A stretch of DNA of 64,000 nt, from NCBI GenBank assembly GCA_015680905.1, contig CM027384.1, positions 73,751,501 to 73,815,500 of the forward strand, given 5' to 3'. The position numbers were made by a program, and so were the translations under genes. The notes beneath the pieces are model-generated. The model saw only the letters and a list, made by a program, of their open reading frames with translations. It did not search any database and was not told the origin of the DNA. The stretch's first letter is position 1, and every line of letters starts with the position of its first letter. The stretch comes from Coptis chinensis. Taxonomy: Eukaryota > Streptophyta > Magnoliopsida > Ranunculales > Ranunculaceae. This document shows positions 1 through 11,034 of this stretch, in pieces.

Positions 1-495
1 GACCTCAACAAAGCAGACCCGAATAAATGGTGCACTTCTGTGAGAACCGTTCCACAGTCTTCTCAAGGCAGCCAATTTGCTTGATCCGATCCAAAGAAGC
101 TTCATGAGATGATGAATAACAGTGGAGGAAGGGTGCAACAACAATCACCAAGTGGGCATAATGCAAATGGACTTAGGTGAGGCAACCTTTAATGTATTAA
201 ATGGGGCCACAAATGGAGATCCTTGCCAATTGCTTCTGAGGCATGGTTGGGATCTGCGAATAGGAACATCGATAATGCTCCGGGCGGTATTATCAATGAG
301 ATGCATTAGGAACAACGGCTTTAAGACCTTGGCTAATATCAACCCCATGTTTGGTGGTAACGATAATCTCGAAATCTTCGGATGACACGAAGAATCTTCA
401 CTTGCCCGAATTGGAACAAGATATAACTAACGAATTCCCCGAGTGGGACGTATAAAGGCTCCCCGCCATGGCTTATGGCTGGAGGACAAAGCTGA
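1..495 (+). pseudogene. SEUSS-like transcriptional corepressor, C-terminal fragment
   Basis: Reading the plus strand in more than one frame gives pieces that resemble the C-terminal part of plant SEUSS/SEUSS-like (LDB-family) corepressors: HEMMNNSGGRVQQQSPSG near 105-155, then a gap of poor match, then KNLHLPELEQDITNEFPE near 388-440 and a final AMAYGWRTK near 467-495, close to the family's usual end (NLHL...DIAHEF...MGYGWKA). SEUSS partners LEUNIG in the nucleus to repress floral homeotic genes; that is family knowledge, not shown here. The fragment is cut by the window edge and interrupted by in-frame stops and frame changes, so it is probably dead or a partial copy. The match is from memory of the family, and the middle part is not convincing. 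Confidence 0.5.
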
Positions 496-2255
496 TGTCA
501 TTGTTGTTGTGGGTGCATCCGCATTTGTTGCAAGATGCACCGTTTTGTACAAGACCATTAGGCAAATCGATGATTGTGGGGATTATATAACCCGGATAAT
601 CTGGGATTTCTAAATTAGGGGTTTGGCGGTTTTGCGGGTTTGCCATTTCTAATTCATCAAGTGTAATCTATAATCGGGCGGTTGATGTGACTCCATTAAT
701 ATCTTGATATGATATTGCAAACCCGTCTTTGTTTCAACCGTTTAGTTTTAAAAAGTCCAGTGCTCACACAACACTTCAAAAATGCTCTTTCATTTCTTCC
801 CCAAGATCTTACTGTTTTGAAAACGTTTATTTGTTGACTACTATTTTCATGTAAGTTCTCCATGTAAGTTTCATGTCTTCTATACAGAACATTCGTTCAC
901 GGTTCATTACCATATATATAATGGGCACATCGCCCATGGTCTAGGACCAGGAATTTAATAAGGCGACATGACTGACTCCTATTCTACTTGGTGATAATTC
1001 TTACAGGAGACCTTAAGTAAGACTAATTCTCTGGAGTCTAGGATCAGGAAAGCCACCAAAGAAGCACTCAAAACAACAAAATTAGCTGGAACGACGGTCT
1101 TTGTAAAGCCGGTTACAATAGTGCCATTTGCAAGTTCAAATGGAGAAACTCGCCAGATATGACTCTTTTATGCTTAAAATAGTTATTAATCAGCGTGGAA
1201 AAAGTAATGTTGCAATAAAATCGTATAAGATTCATATAACTATATATTTTAGGATAGTATCATTATCTCATAGTCGTCCTTTTCCAGATGTAATTAAAAA
1301 ACTTCTAATTACAAAGACTCTTCACCCTATGAAATATATATATACCAACCACATAATGCTAAACACAATTTATTCCATGACAATATATGTTTTTTATTAA
1401 ACTACTATAATAAAAAATAAGATAATCAAACATACAACAAGAATCAAACATACAACAAGAAGATCGTGGAGTACAAAACAAAACACAATGTTTCAAAAGA
1501 GTGCACTTAGAAAATTTTCAAAAAGAAAAGATTTATGAAGAACCATTAATGATTTGAGAACTATCGATGCGTAGCGGATGTCGCAATCAATGTGCCTATA
1601 CTAAGAGAATACCATCAAGATCCAAATTATCCTAGCATAGAAACATCATTTGGAACATACCAAACCAAGAAAGTTGACTCAAAAATGTTGTTTGTGTCAT
1701 ACGCTATCTACAACAGATATACAAGTTTGAAGTACTAGATGTGAATTACAACTAACTCATGACTAGGCGTGAAGAGCTCTATGAAGCAAATATTCAAGTA
1801 GAAGAACTTCAAATCTTGAGAATAAAGCATTGTGCGTAATGAATATAATTCGGTTATCGCTAAACATATGGTATGTTTTGAGTGCGTGTTATATTTCTTG
1901 ATTGTTGCTATATTTTGATATAGTTTATATAGGTGGATGATAAGAATTGTTATTTAGAATAATAATAACCCAAAATAGAAATAAAATCTTTTGTCAAAAC
2001 CATTCTAAAAAAATTAGAAAAACATAAACCCTTCAAATAAAGTATACAATGAATCATTAGCTATAAATATACATATATTATTTATTCAAGTAGATTTTAG
2101 GCTTTTGAGTCATTAGTTATTTTATTTTAGGCTAATCCGGCCATAGGCGGGTTTTACCCCAGTTATATGTTTTTCTAATGTTTCAATTCCGATTCAGGTT
2201 AAATGGTACCCACTTAGTTTAGTGTTCCTGCAACTCAAAGCCATCATGGCCTTAT
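496..2255. other. Intergenic, AT-rich, no gene recognised
   Basis: Possible 3' flank of the SEUSS-like fragment grades into AT-rich sequence. The longest open stretch (1128-1400, 90 codons) has strongly AT-driven composition and no recognisable motif. No LTR, inverted repeat or RNA gene was seen. Confidence 0.6.
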
Positions 2256-2261
2256 TTTAAT

Positions 2262-2299
2262 TGGGCCCATCGGTCCGGGAAACATTGGGCTTAGGGTTT
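2262..2299 (+). promoter_or_regulatory. Site II / telo-box promoter of RLP24
   Basis: TGGGCC (2262-2267) and TGGGCT (2286-2291) are site II elements, and TAGGGTTT (2292-2299) is the complement of a telo-box (AAACCCTA). A second AAAACCCT lies at 2377-2384, just ahead of a probable 5' UTR exon ending CCATCTG/GTAAG near 2439. Site II plus telo-box is the established promoter pair of plant ribosomal-protein and ribosome-biogenesis genes, regulated by TCP factors and growth status. It fits the RLP24 coding region 0.8 kb downstream. Confidence 0.7.
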
Positions 2300-3093
2300 T
2301 TAGATCCAAGAGCCAGAATGAAACTGCCCCAAAACTTGGTTCGACCAATTTTGACAAAAAATCGACCTTGACTGTTAAAACCCTCTCTCGTTTTCATTCC
2401 AAGTTTCAGGTTTTGCAGACAAAAACCGCCTCCATCTGGTAAGCGTTTTTCTAGCTGTCTCCTCTTTTCTCTTTATCTCTAAAGATTACTTCTTTTTTGC
2501 CATGACGCTTTGGTGTCCTTTCTTATTTCAAGATTTTTAGAGAACCAATAGAAAGATAGGTACTGATTGATTAATGTATGAAAGTAATTCGCGACATAAA
2601 GATTTATTGGCTTCCAACCAGTATTATACCCCATTTCGAAACACTTATATTTCATAAACCTGTTTTTGGAGTCATGGCTTCAAGCAATGGGGATAATTCA
2701 ACCAGTGGTTTAAAGGAAAACCTGTTCAAGGATTTGATTGTTTCCAAATTGGCTCAAACCGAGACTACGGGTGTCATTGGGGTTTGATGTACAATTATCT
2801 AGTTTTTTAGTGCGTCAATTACATGCTCTTTCTGGTTCTTACTTTTCTGGTGAATAAATTATTCTTACTGTTTAAATAAAGGAAAAGGAGAAGATAGATT
2901 CTCCATATAGTTATTATTGGATGATTAGTATTAAAAAGAAATTATCTTACATTTACAATTTATATTCTTTAAAGGTACTAGTATTATGGTGGACAGTGCA
3001 GTTGTATTGTCTTTTGCATGCTCTTACCATGTCGTAGTTAACCTTTCCCAACTTCCCTGCAGGGAATTCATTTTCTTCTGACCCTCAAGTGCA

Positions 3094-3882
3094 ATGAGAT
3101 TAGAGAAGTGTTGGTTCTGTTCCTCCACTGTCTATCCGGGGCATGGTATACAATTTGTACGCAACGATGCAAAGGTAAAGCTTTCTGTAAAACCTAAATA
3201 GCAATTGCATACACTTAGGTTTGAAGTCTTTGGTAATACTACTGACTTTTGACACGCGTTTCATTTCCAGATATTCCGATTTTGCAGGTCGAAATGCCAC
3301 AAGAACTTTAAGATGAAGAGGAATCCTCGAAAGGTGAAATGGACCAAGGCGTACAGACGGTTGCATGGGAAGGATATGACACAGGTAATGGCGGTCTTTT
3401 CAATTTTTCTGTGATCCTGTAATTATGAAATTTACTACCTAACCAAGACAGAAGAGAGCTTTGATGTTTTTTGTTCTCTCTTTTTCCCCTTGTACATTTG
3501 TCTAGGATTCAACCTTTGAGTTCGAGAGAAAGCGAAACAGGCCTGAGAGATATGACAGGGATATTGTAGAGAACACCTTGAAGGCCATTAAGAAGATTGA
3601 TAAAGTCAGAGTGGCTAGGGCGGAAACCCATCATAAAATCAGGTTAGTTTTTCCCCCATCTTTCTGTTTGATTGTAGAACATAATAGGATCTTGTTGAAC
3701 ATTGGGCAAATGGTATTGGCAGGATGGGGGGAAAGAAAGAGAAGGAGCAAAAAGAGGCAAAAACGGAGTTGGAACAGAGCATCAACATGGTCAAAGCTCC
3801 TGGTGCTGTCTCTCTTCTACCAGCAAGAAAACACAAGGTTCCCCAACAGCAGACACAGGAAAATCGTGCCATGGAAGAGTAA
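3094..3882 (+). CDS. RLP24: Ribosome biogenesis protein RLP24 (RPL24-like), four coding exons
   Basis: Coding exons are 3094-3174, 3271-3384, 3506-3642 and 3723-3882; all three introns have GT-AG ends, and together they encode 163 residues with a TAA stop. The protein opens [18 protein letters not shown], followed by [20 protein letters not shown]: the C2-C2 zinc-binding eL24 fold shared by RPL24 and RLP24. [16 protein letters not shown] is typical of RLP24. RLP24 is a nucleolar placeholder on pre-60S particles, replaced by eL24 in the cytoplasm after the AAA-ATPase Drg1/AFG2 acts. The start is the first ATG and matches the family N-terminus. A noncoding first exon near 2395-2439 with a leader intron is likely from the GTAAG donor at 2440, but the acceptor was not fixed. 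The C-terminus is lysine/glutamine-rich as in the family. No defect seen; this is the only apparently intact host gene in the window. Confidence 0.93.
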
Positions 3883-5006
3883 TGTTATGTATCTTTTGGA
3901 TTTTGGTATTAATCCTCCGAATTGTTTTGGAACTTAAAACTAGAGATAAAGATTTGTTATTTGGCAGTGATATTTTTCTCACCTACATTTCCCTAAATTA
4001 TCATCATTAAGTTATGCTCATTCAGTAGAGTAATCTGTAAACCAGGGCTTCGAAACTAGGGTGTCCGTTTTATCTTTCATTTTCTTGGAATATGTGTGTC
4101 GTTTCATTATGTATCATTCCTCTTCCGGAGGCTATCTATCTCAAAACCTTGTTTATTTTTTTATCCAAGTGAAGAAAATTTTGGAGTACTAGTTTTTTTT
4201 CTTTTATGGTCCTGATGTCTTGTATTGTGATTTGTTGAAGAGTCTGACCGGAAATGTGAATTTTACATCATTTTTGGCACTGTCCTGGTTTCCTGGACTC
4301 TTGGTCCTAGATCCGTGTATGGCTATTCACCAGTGTACTTTAAGAGCATGCTGAAAACGGTGTGTGGTGGTGGTGGGGTGTCTGGTGATTAGTTTTTTGA
4401 GTTGTTGTAGAATTTGGGTCTAGTGAAGAGTTTCCCTTTATCATTGGCGCCAAATTCCTCAGTAATACAAATTTCTTCACCTGACGGGAAAATTTTGAGT
4501 TCTCCATGTGTAGTAATATACAGGAGTAGGCTCAGTTGGTAGCTTTCTCTGACGACTGTGCAGTCTCTGACTGACAAGGGATTAGGCCTTTATTTTGCTG
4601 AACGTTTAAAATTCAGTAACCTCAAGATTAATTGACAAGACAGTAGGTATCTATTTTACTGGAGGGGAAAACTCAGTGATCTCTAATTAGGCCGGACACT
4701 AATAACTTAGTTCAGGCGTACAAGTAATTTCGTTTGCAAAAATTAATCTTCAGAACTTCAAAGCTCATACTTATTTGACTGTGTCATATCTAAGCCAGTC
4801 GTACTGCGGAAAGAACAAGAACAAACCACCAAATTCTGGTTGCTTAAATTTATCTCTAAACTTCTTGGTATTATCATTGCTGATTTTAGTTCTTGTGTTG
4901 CATCTTTTCTTTCCCGTGGTTCCCTTTCTTGCTTGACTTGTGGTTGCCCCTGTAGGGAGATACTTCAACTTAGTGGAGTGATAGTGGTAACATCAACTTA
5001 GCAGCC
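3883..5006. other. Intergenic, RLP24 3' flank
   Basis: Contains the RLP24 3' UTR and T-rich sequence. No further gene, repeat or element ends were recognised. It ends at the breakpoint where duplicated mTERF sequence begins. Confidence 0.6.
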
Positions 5007-5519
5007 GACAATTATTTCGAAGCTAGTACGAAGAAATGTTAACACGTTATTGATGGATAGGTTCAGTGAGGCTGTCGAGGAAACTAAGAAAATGAAATTT
5101 AATCCTTCACGATATCAATTTATTAGAGCAATCAAGGTTTTGCCATCCTTGAGCAAATCTTCCTGGGATGCAAAATGTGACATTTTAAAGAATTGGGGTT
5201 GGTCTGAGAAGGAGATATGCATGGCGTTCAGAAATCAACCTGTCTTTATGTTGTTATCTGAAAAGAATATTATGAGCACTATGGAGTTTCAGATGGGTAC
5301 GGTTACGATTCGTTACTAATTTCCAAAACCCCAGTGGTGCTGGTGCTCAACTTCAGTTTGGAGAAGAGGACTATTCTGAGGATCTCAGTTATCAAAGTTT
5401 TAGTCTCAAATGGTCTTGTTAAGAAAACTTGCAGCTTACATAGAGTGTTAACTTTGACTGATAAAGTCTTCCTGGAAGAGTTTGTGATGAAATTCGAGGG
5501 AAAAATACCTGAACTGTGA
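5007..5519 (+). pseudogene. Truncated mTERF-family copy (3' half), duplicate of 34,816-35,339
   Basis: Matches the 3' half of the mTERF gene at 34,244-35,339 at roughly 95% identity by eye, starting abruptly at GACAAT (5007; partner 34,816). It has no start region, so it cannot make a full protein. The first part (5050-5319) reads MMDRFSEAVEETKKMKFNPS and CDILKNWGWSEKEICMAF, an mTERF helical-repeat pattern; after a frame change near 5293 the C-terminus continues at 5334-5519 (LNFSLEKRT, EFVMKFEGKIPEL). A TGA replaces the codon that in the other copy leads on to the last residues. The homology continues past the gene through 5757 and into the Copia element, so this is part of a segmental duplication, not a retrocopy. 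Confidence 0.85.
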
Positions 5520-5757
5520 AATGTATATTAGGGAAAGATGATTGTTCTGTAACTATCGTTTTTGTTATGAATAATGACTTTTTTGTAAAAGTTGTTGATT
5601 GCTACTGAGGCAAGATCTTTATTTCCCTGTCATTCAGTATTTAGGATTCAGTAGTGCCTGGTCTCATGGAATGATGGGGGGTGAAGTTTCATCAAATTTT
5701 GCAGGATTTGCAAGTAGGCAGTGGATATGCTGTTACTGATGATTCATGGGACACAAC
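5520..5757 (+). other. Duplicated 3' flank of mTERF
   Basis: Noncoding sequence matching 35,340-35,556 (shared stretches such as TGATTGCTACTGAGGCAAG and GGCAGTGG..TATGCTGTTA). It ends with ACAAC directly before a Copia LTR in both copies, showing that the Copia insertion was already present when the block was duplicated. Confidence 0.8.
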
Positions 5758-5915
5758 TGAGAAATAATGAGAAAATGATTTCTGTCTTATTGATCACTGA
5801 ATCAGTATTACATTTATATAGTGGACTCTTAGGTCTATTACATATTGACACCGGTACATTCTATCTAATGATCTAGTGGTACTCCTATATATATTGAGTT
5901 ATATACTCTAATACA
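5758..5915 (-). repeat. Copia A 3' LTR
   Basis: 158 bp, ending CTCTAATACA on the plus strand, followed by the purine tract (on the minus strand) expected before a 3' LTR. Pairs with 9798-9960. Confidence 0.88.
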
Positions 5916-5926
5916 CCCCCACAAGA

Positions 5927-6440
5927 TCAGTTGAGATGAAGTCCAAATGAGCTTGTTAGTAGAGAAAATGCACCCCCTTGAGTTGTAGTTGTTGGGGCTT
6001 GTAAAACTGCCAGTCGTTGTTGAAGTTTAGAGAATCTTGCAGAAGACAAACCCTTGGTAAATATGTGTGCAATTTGATATTCTGTGCAGATATGTTGAAG
6101 CTTCATAGAACCATTTGTAACTTTTTGTCTAATATAATGAAAGTCTACCTCAATATGCTTTGTCCTTGCATGAAACAATGGATTTAAGGATAATGATATA
6201 GCACTCAAGTTGTCATACCATAGTAGTGGTGGTTGAGGAAGATATACCTTTAATTCTTTAAGAAGAATGCATAACCAATCAATTTCTGTTGCTATGTGAG
6301 CTAAGGCTCTATATTCTGCTTCTGTGCTTGACCTTGAAACTGTATTTTGTTTCTTTGAACTCCAAATGATTGGACATGATCCATAAAAAATGATTAATCC
6401 TGTAGACTTTCTATCATAAATACAACCTGCCCAGTCAGCA
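5927..6440 (-). pseudogene. Copia A RNase H region
   Basis: C-terminal part of the Copia polyprotein. It carries the conserved end of the Copia RNase H, including a TKHIEVDFHYIR stretch and a KGL-type ending. Fossil; same region as 35,738-35,968 and 63,746-63,976. Confidence 0.8.
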
Positions 6441-7649
6441 TCACAATATGCTATAATTGTTGGAGAGGCTCTCTGTAGTTGAATACCATGAGTGAGATTG
6501 AGTACCTTTAATATACCTTAATATCCTTTTGACTGTAGCCATGTGTGGAGTTCTTGGCTTATGCATGAATTGGCAAACTTGATTAACTGCAAAGTATAAA
6601 TCAGTCCTTGTCCAAGTTAGATACTGGAGTGCTCCAACTAAGGATCTATATTCTGTTTGTTCTGACAAAATGTCACCATAAGTGTTATCAAGCTTTACTG
6701 TATTAGAGCAAAGAGTGTTGCAAGGCTTAGCTCTTTCCATCTTTGCCTTTTTCAGGAGATCTAAAGCATATTTAGACTGTGACAAAAACATCCCTCGAGT
6801 TATCCTTTTAACTTCAATGCCCAAAAAATAATGAAGATTACCCAAATCTTTCATATCAAATTTCTTTTCTAGTTCAGAGGCTAGCTGAGTACAGTTGGAC
6901 ATTGAGCTTCCAGTTAATATGATGTCATCTACATAAATTAGAAGAAAAATAACATATGTTGATGTTATTCTTATCATTAGAGAAGAGTCTGCTTCATAAA
7001 GTGTGAAATCTAAATCCAATAAAACATTTACTAGTTTCTCATGCCAGGCCCTTGGGGCTTGTTTCAAACCATAGAGTGACTTGTTAATCTTGCACACATA
7101 ATCCTTCTTTATTGGATAAACAAAACCAGGGGGTTGAGCCATATATACGTCCTCTTCTAAATCACCATGCAGAAAAGCATTTGTGACATCCAATTGCTTA
7201 AGCGGCCAATTATGTTGCACAGCTAATGCAAGAATCATTCTGATAGTTGCAGGTTTCACTATGGGACTAAATACTTCAGTAAAATCAACACCAGGCTTTT
7301 GGTGATATCCTTTTGCAACATATTTGGCTTTGAACTTATCAATGGACCCATCAACCTTTTCTTTTAGTTTGAAAACCCATTTGTTGCCAACTATATGTTG
7401 TGATGGATGGGGAGGAACAAGAGTCCAAGTGTTTGTTTTAATAAGAGCATTGTATTCAATTTGCATGGCTTCTCTCCATTTTGGATGTTTGACAGCTTGA
7501 TAAAAACAAGTTGGAATTGGGATTTTGTTTTCAAGTTTTGAGAGAAGGGCTTGTGAAATATGATGTTTAGTTGTGGTTGAAATATGTCTTTGGCTTAAAG
7601 ATTCCATGTTTGGATCTTGTTTCCATATGATGTTGTGGAGGGTTGACAA
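6441..7649 (-). pseudogene. Copia A reverse transcriptase region
   Basis: A long open stretch of about 400 codons with Copia RT signatures: NKWVFKLKEKVDGSIDKFKA, AFLHGDLEEDVYM, LYGLKQAPRAWHE and the catalytic YVDDIILTG. RT copies element RNA into DNA in the virus-like particle. This is the best-preserved part of the element and identifies Ty1/copia beyond doubt. Confidence 0.92.
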
Positions 7650-7935
7650 TTTGTTGAACTTGTGGAATAGTATTGATTAGAAGTATTATTCTATAGATGA
7701 AGAAGAATGATTTTCAGGTGAAGAAATTGTAGTGGATGGAAGTTATAAAACTGAAGTAGGAATACAGGACTTGTATGGAAAATGAAGTTCATTGAATATG
7801 ACATGTCTTGAGGTAAAGATTCTTCCAGTTGAAGGATTGAGGCATTCATAGCCTTTGTGGTCTAGACTGTACCCTATGAAGACACATTCAGTGCTTCTTG
7901 ACTGAAGTTTATTTGTACGTGGTATAAGTCCTTAG

Positions 7936-8389
7936 CTAGGGGAAGCAAGCACATCCATACACTCCGAGAATAGAGTAGTTTGGAGTTTTGTTGAATAGTT
8001 TCGCCCATGGTGAGACACTTTGAGAGTTTGGTTTTAGAGAGGGAGTTCTGTTTTTGAGAAATGTAGTTGTTTGAAACACCTCAACCCAATATTGTGGTGG
8101 AAGATTACTCTTGCAGATAAGAGATCTGGCCATTTCAACAACATGTCTGCTGAGGAGTGTGTGGGCAAGAATATTGTAAAATGATGCCATTTGCTGGTAA
8201 AAAATATTTAAAGATAGTACTTTTGTATTCTCCCCCTTCATCACTTCTAAATGTTTTGATTTTTCTTTCAAGCTTGTTTTCAACAGTAGCTTTTAATACT
8301 TTGAAAATGAAGAAGAAGTCAGACTTTTTATGTAAAGGAAAAATCCATGTATATTTGGAAAAATCATCTACAAAAGACACGTAGCACAA
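7936..8389 (-). pseudogene. Copia A integrase region
   Basis: Core integrase sequence with FVDDFSKYTWIFPLHKKSDF and a FRSDEGGEY motif in which the second catalytic acidic residue lies, plus the downstream Copia 'FLKNRTP' region. Fossil, read in more than one frame. Confidence 0.82.
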
Positions 8390-8892
8390 ATATCCATTGA
8401 TAGATGGAATAATTGACAGTCCCTATAGATCACTATGAATCAATTGAAGAGAAGTATTAGTACATGAAAGAGAATGCACAAAAGGAAGTCTTGTCATTTT
8501 TCCTTCATGACAAGCATTACAAAATGAAAGAGTATGTTTCCCACTAACAGGTAAACTAGAAGATGATATTATTTTGATGAAAACAGGATGAGATGGATGT
8601 CCTAATCTGTCATGTCACACTGAAGCAGTAGTTTTTACTCCAATGTAGGCATTATGATTGATTGTGTTATTTGAAGAGTGAAGTTGTGCTGAAATAGCTT
8701 GATGAGATGAATGAGCTGGAGACTTGTAATGATCTGAAGGTGGTGAAATTTCATTGGGTATATTCCATTTTCAGAAGTCCCTTGCAAAAGAATCTTCCTC
8801 AATGCATTGTCCTTGGCAATATAAGAAGTAGGTGAAAAAGTAATTACGCAATTGTTATCCGTAACAAATTTTTGAACAGATAAAAGATTTTG

Positions 8893-9460
8893 TTAAATGT
8901 TTGGAACATGTAAAATGTTAGAGTGGACAATATCAACATCACTTAGAATAGTTCCAGCTGCAGCTAATAAATCAGAAACTTCTTTGTATTGCTGTAGATA
9001 AACTGACATGCTTAAATTTCCTTTCTTTGTATTTTCCAATCTTAATTTCAGCTGACTCACGTGTGCTTTAGTCATAAAAGCAAACCTCTCTTCCAAAACA
9101 ATCTGCAATGTCTTTGAGGTTTATGTGCCAATGATGTAAGGACGAATAAATTTTGATATAGTAGCGTGCATCCAGATAAGAATGGTCTGGTCTTGTTTCA
9201 TCCAATGCATATGCTTTGAATTCACAGTACTAGTAGTTGTTCCAGTTGAATCAACCACATATTTTGAGGGACATGATTCACTACCATCAATAAACCCTAG
9301 TAAATTGTTGCTAATAAGAATTGGAAGAAAGAGTTGACGCCATTAGAGGTAATTATCCTTTGTTAACTTTACAGTAACAATGTTTGCAATGTTAACATAA
9401 CTCATATTTGAGATTGATGAAGAAGTTGGAATTGTTGTTGTTCCAAAAGTTGTCATGATG
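8893..9460 (-). pseudogene. Copia A gag region
   Basis: Capsid-region sequence equivalent to that at 62.6-63.17 kb in the other Copia, with the UBN2-type gag pattern (LKLRLENTKKGNLSMSVYL). Short relative to the family; fossil. Confidence 0.65.
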
Positions 9461-9785
9461 ACTTTGTCATAACAAGAATTGTAATTTGAGATGATGAAAT
9501 TGATAACAAGAAGTTTAATTTCTAATGATTTCTATCAAATTGAAGAAAATAGTAGAGATTCAGAGAAAACTTATCGTGAATCTTTGAGATTGAAGATAGA
9601 TAGATTGATCAAGAAACTTAGAGATCAAGAAATGAGATGTAGTCAATTTCTTGAATTCTTGATCGGTGAAGAAGAAGATTAGTTGATTTGCTAATTTAAA
9701 GAGATGATTTGCGCGGAAGAAAGCTGATTAAGAAGCTATCTAGAATTCATTAATGGCGGATCGTTTTTTTGCTTTTGAGCGCACG

Positions 9786-9797
9786 GCTCTGATACCA
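9786..9797 (-). other. Copia A primer-binding site (tRNA-iMet)
   Basis: On the minus strand TGGTATCAGAGC follows the 5' LTR directly; it is complementary to the 3' end of plant initiator tRNA-Met, the usual Copia primer. Confidence 0.88.
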
Positions 9798-9960
9798 TGA
9801 CAAATAATGAGAAAATGATTTCTGTCTTATTGATCTCTGAATCAGTATTACATTTATATAGTGGACCCTTAGGTCTATTACATATTGACACCTGTACATT
9901 CTATCTAATGATCTAGTGGTACTATTGTACTGTATATATTAAGTTATATACTCTAATACA
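9798..9960 (-). repeat. Copia A 5' LTR, shared with Copia B fragment
   Basis: 163 bp, TGACAAATAATG...CTCTAATACA on the plus strand. It serves as 5' LTR of Copia A and at the same time borders the 3' internal end of Copia B, giving an LTR-internal-LTR-internal tandem. Confidence 0.88.
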
Positions 9961-10347
9961 CCCCCTCAAGATCGGTTGAGATGAAGTCCAAATGAGCTTC
10001 TCAGTAGAGAAAATGCACCCTTTCAAGTTGTAGTTGCTGGGGATTGTAAAACTGCCAGTCGTTGTTGAAGTTTAGAGAATCTTGCAAAAGACAAACCCTT
10101 GGTAAATATGTATGCAATTTGATCTTCTGTGCAGAATGCATAACCAAGCAATTTCTGCTGCTGTGTGAGCTAAGGCTCTATATTCTGTTTCTGTGCTTGA
10201 CCTTGAAACTGTATTTTGTTTCTTTGAACTCCAAATGATTGGACATGATCCATAAAAAATGATTAATCCAGTTGTAGACTTTCTATCGTAGATACAACCT
10301 GCCCAGTTAGCATCACAGTAGGCTATAACTGTTGGAGAGGCTCTCTG
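9961..10347 (-). mobile_element. Copia B fragment (3' internal end only)
   Basis: Starts with the 3' purine tract region and RNase H end of the same Copia family, directly after the 9798-9960 LTR, and stops abruptly within the RNase H/RT region at CTCTCTG (10,347), where PMD-gene sequence begins. Broken fragment. The same tandem arrangement recurs at 63,521-64,000. Confidence 0.82.
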
Positions 10348-10496
10348 ACAACATGTTGTACCCCCCTGAAAGTCGACGCCTTCTTCATAGGTTTCCCTTT
10401 TGCCTTAATATTACTACCATGCACCTTCCCAGCCATGTAATGCCTCAAGAATTCTAACCTTACTTTTGATATGAAGTGGCTAGCTTGCAACTTTGC
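10348..10496 (-). pseudogene. Plant mobile domain (PMD) gene, 3' piece
   Basis: On the minus strand this reads ASHFISKVRLEFLRHYMAGK followed by a basic stretch, similar to the region after the first helix of PMD (aminotransferase-like) proteins. It lies immediately left of the Athila element; the other half of the gene begins at 32,254 on the far side. It is truncated at 10,347 by Copia B. The call rests mainly on its position next to the recognisable PMD part across the insertion. Confidence 0.55.
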
Positions 10497-11002
10497 TGAT
10501 AAACGTAAAATTGAATAATTTACCTACGAAATGAACGATGAAACTCAAAACGTAAGTGAAACTAAACTTAATTACGCGTTGCTATCAAAGATTTCTATAC
10601 TCTCAATTTTATCGAAATAGAGTGGAGTAAAAAGTTCGTTCCACTCTTAGTTCTTTAGCATTCAAGTTTCCTAGATTGACTAATCAATTCAAAGTCTAAT
10701 GAGAGCAATGATGGGAATTATACTACGATGTGAATTAAAACTAGACGTAATATAAAGATTATAACTTTATTAAATTTAACTGAACAATAATTGAATTCTA
10801 AATTAATAACTAAGAATTGAAAAACAACAACTGAAATTAGATCTAACAATTTTAAATGACAAAATCGAAATGAACAAGAAATAACTATTTTATTTATCTA
10901 ATCAATGAAGAACTATGATTCAAAGAATTAATCTAAAACAATGTATGAAACTAATTAATTTAACTAATTTAATTCCAAAACTAGATCTAGAAGCTATTCT
11001 AA

Positions 11003-11034
<32 letters not shown>

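Larger units (their letters stand above)
5758..9960 (-). mobile_element. Copia LTR retrotransposon A (Ale/Retrofit-like), broken
   Basis: Minus-strand Ty1/copia element, 4.2 kb. LTRs lie at 5758-5915 and 9798-9960 (about 160 bp, TG...CA), with a primer-binding site for initiator tRNA-Met beside the 5' LTR. Order in element sense is gag, integrase, RT, RNase H, as in Copia. Short LTRs and RT sequence suggest the Ale/Retrofit lineage. It is broken, with several interruptions of its single long frame and parts missing relative to the related copy at 58.6-63.7 kb. The LTRs differ by about 5% by eye, so it is not recent. No target duplication can be read, because its 5' LTR runs straight into another Copia internal region. 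Confidence 0.9.

Noticed and set aside
1128-1400. 90-codon ORF
   Set aside because: AT-rich, no motif, no splice or promoter context.
2578-2787. Small coding exon (MASSNGDNSTSGLKENLFKD part)
   Set aside because: Open for 69 codons within the probable leader intron of RLP24, composition not obviously random, but no family recognised and no convincing splice sites.
7936-8384. Plus-strand ORF repeated at 8157-8384 and 61,200-61,384
   Set aside because: Same sequence in both places because it is the complement of the Copia integrase region.
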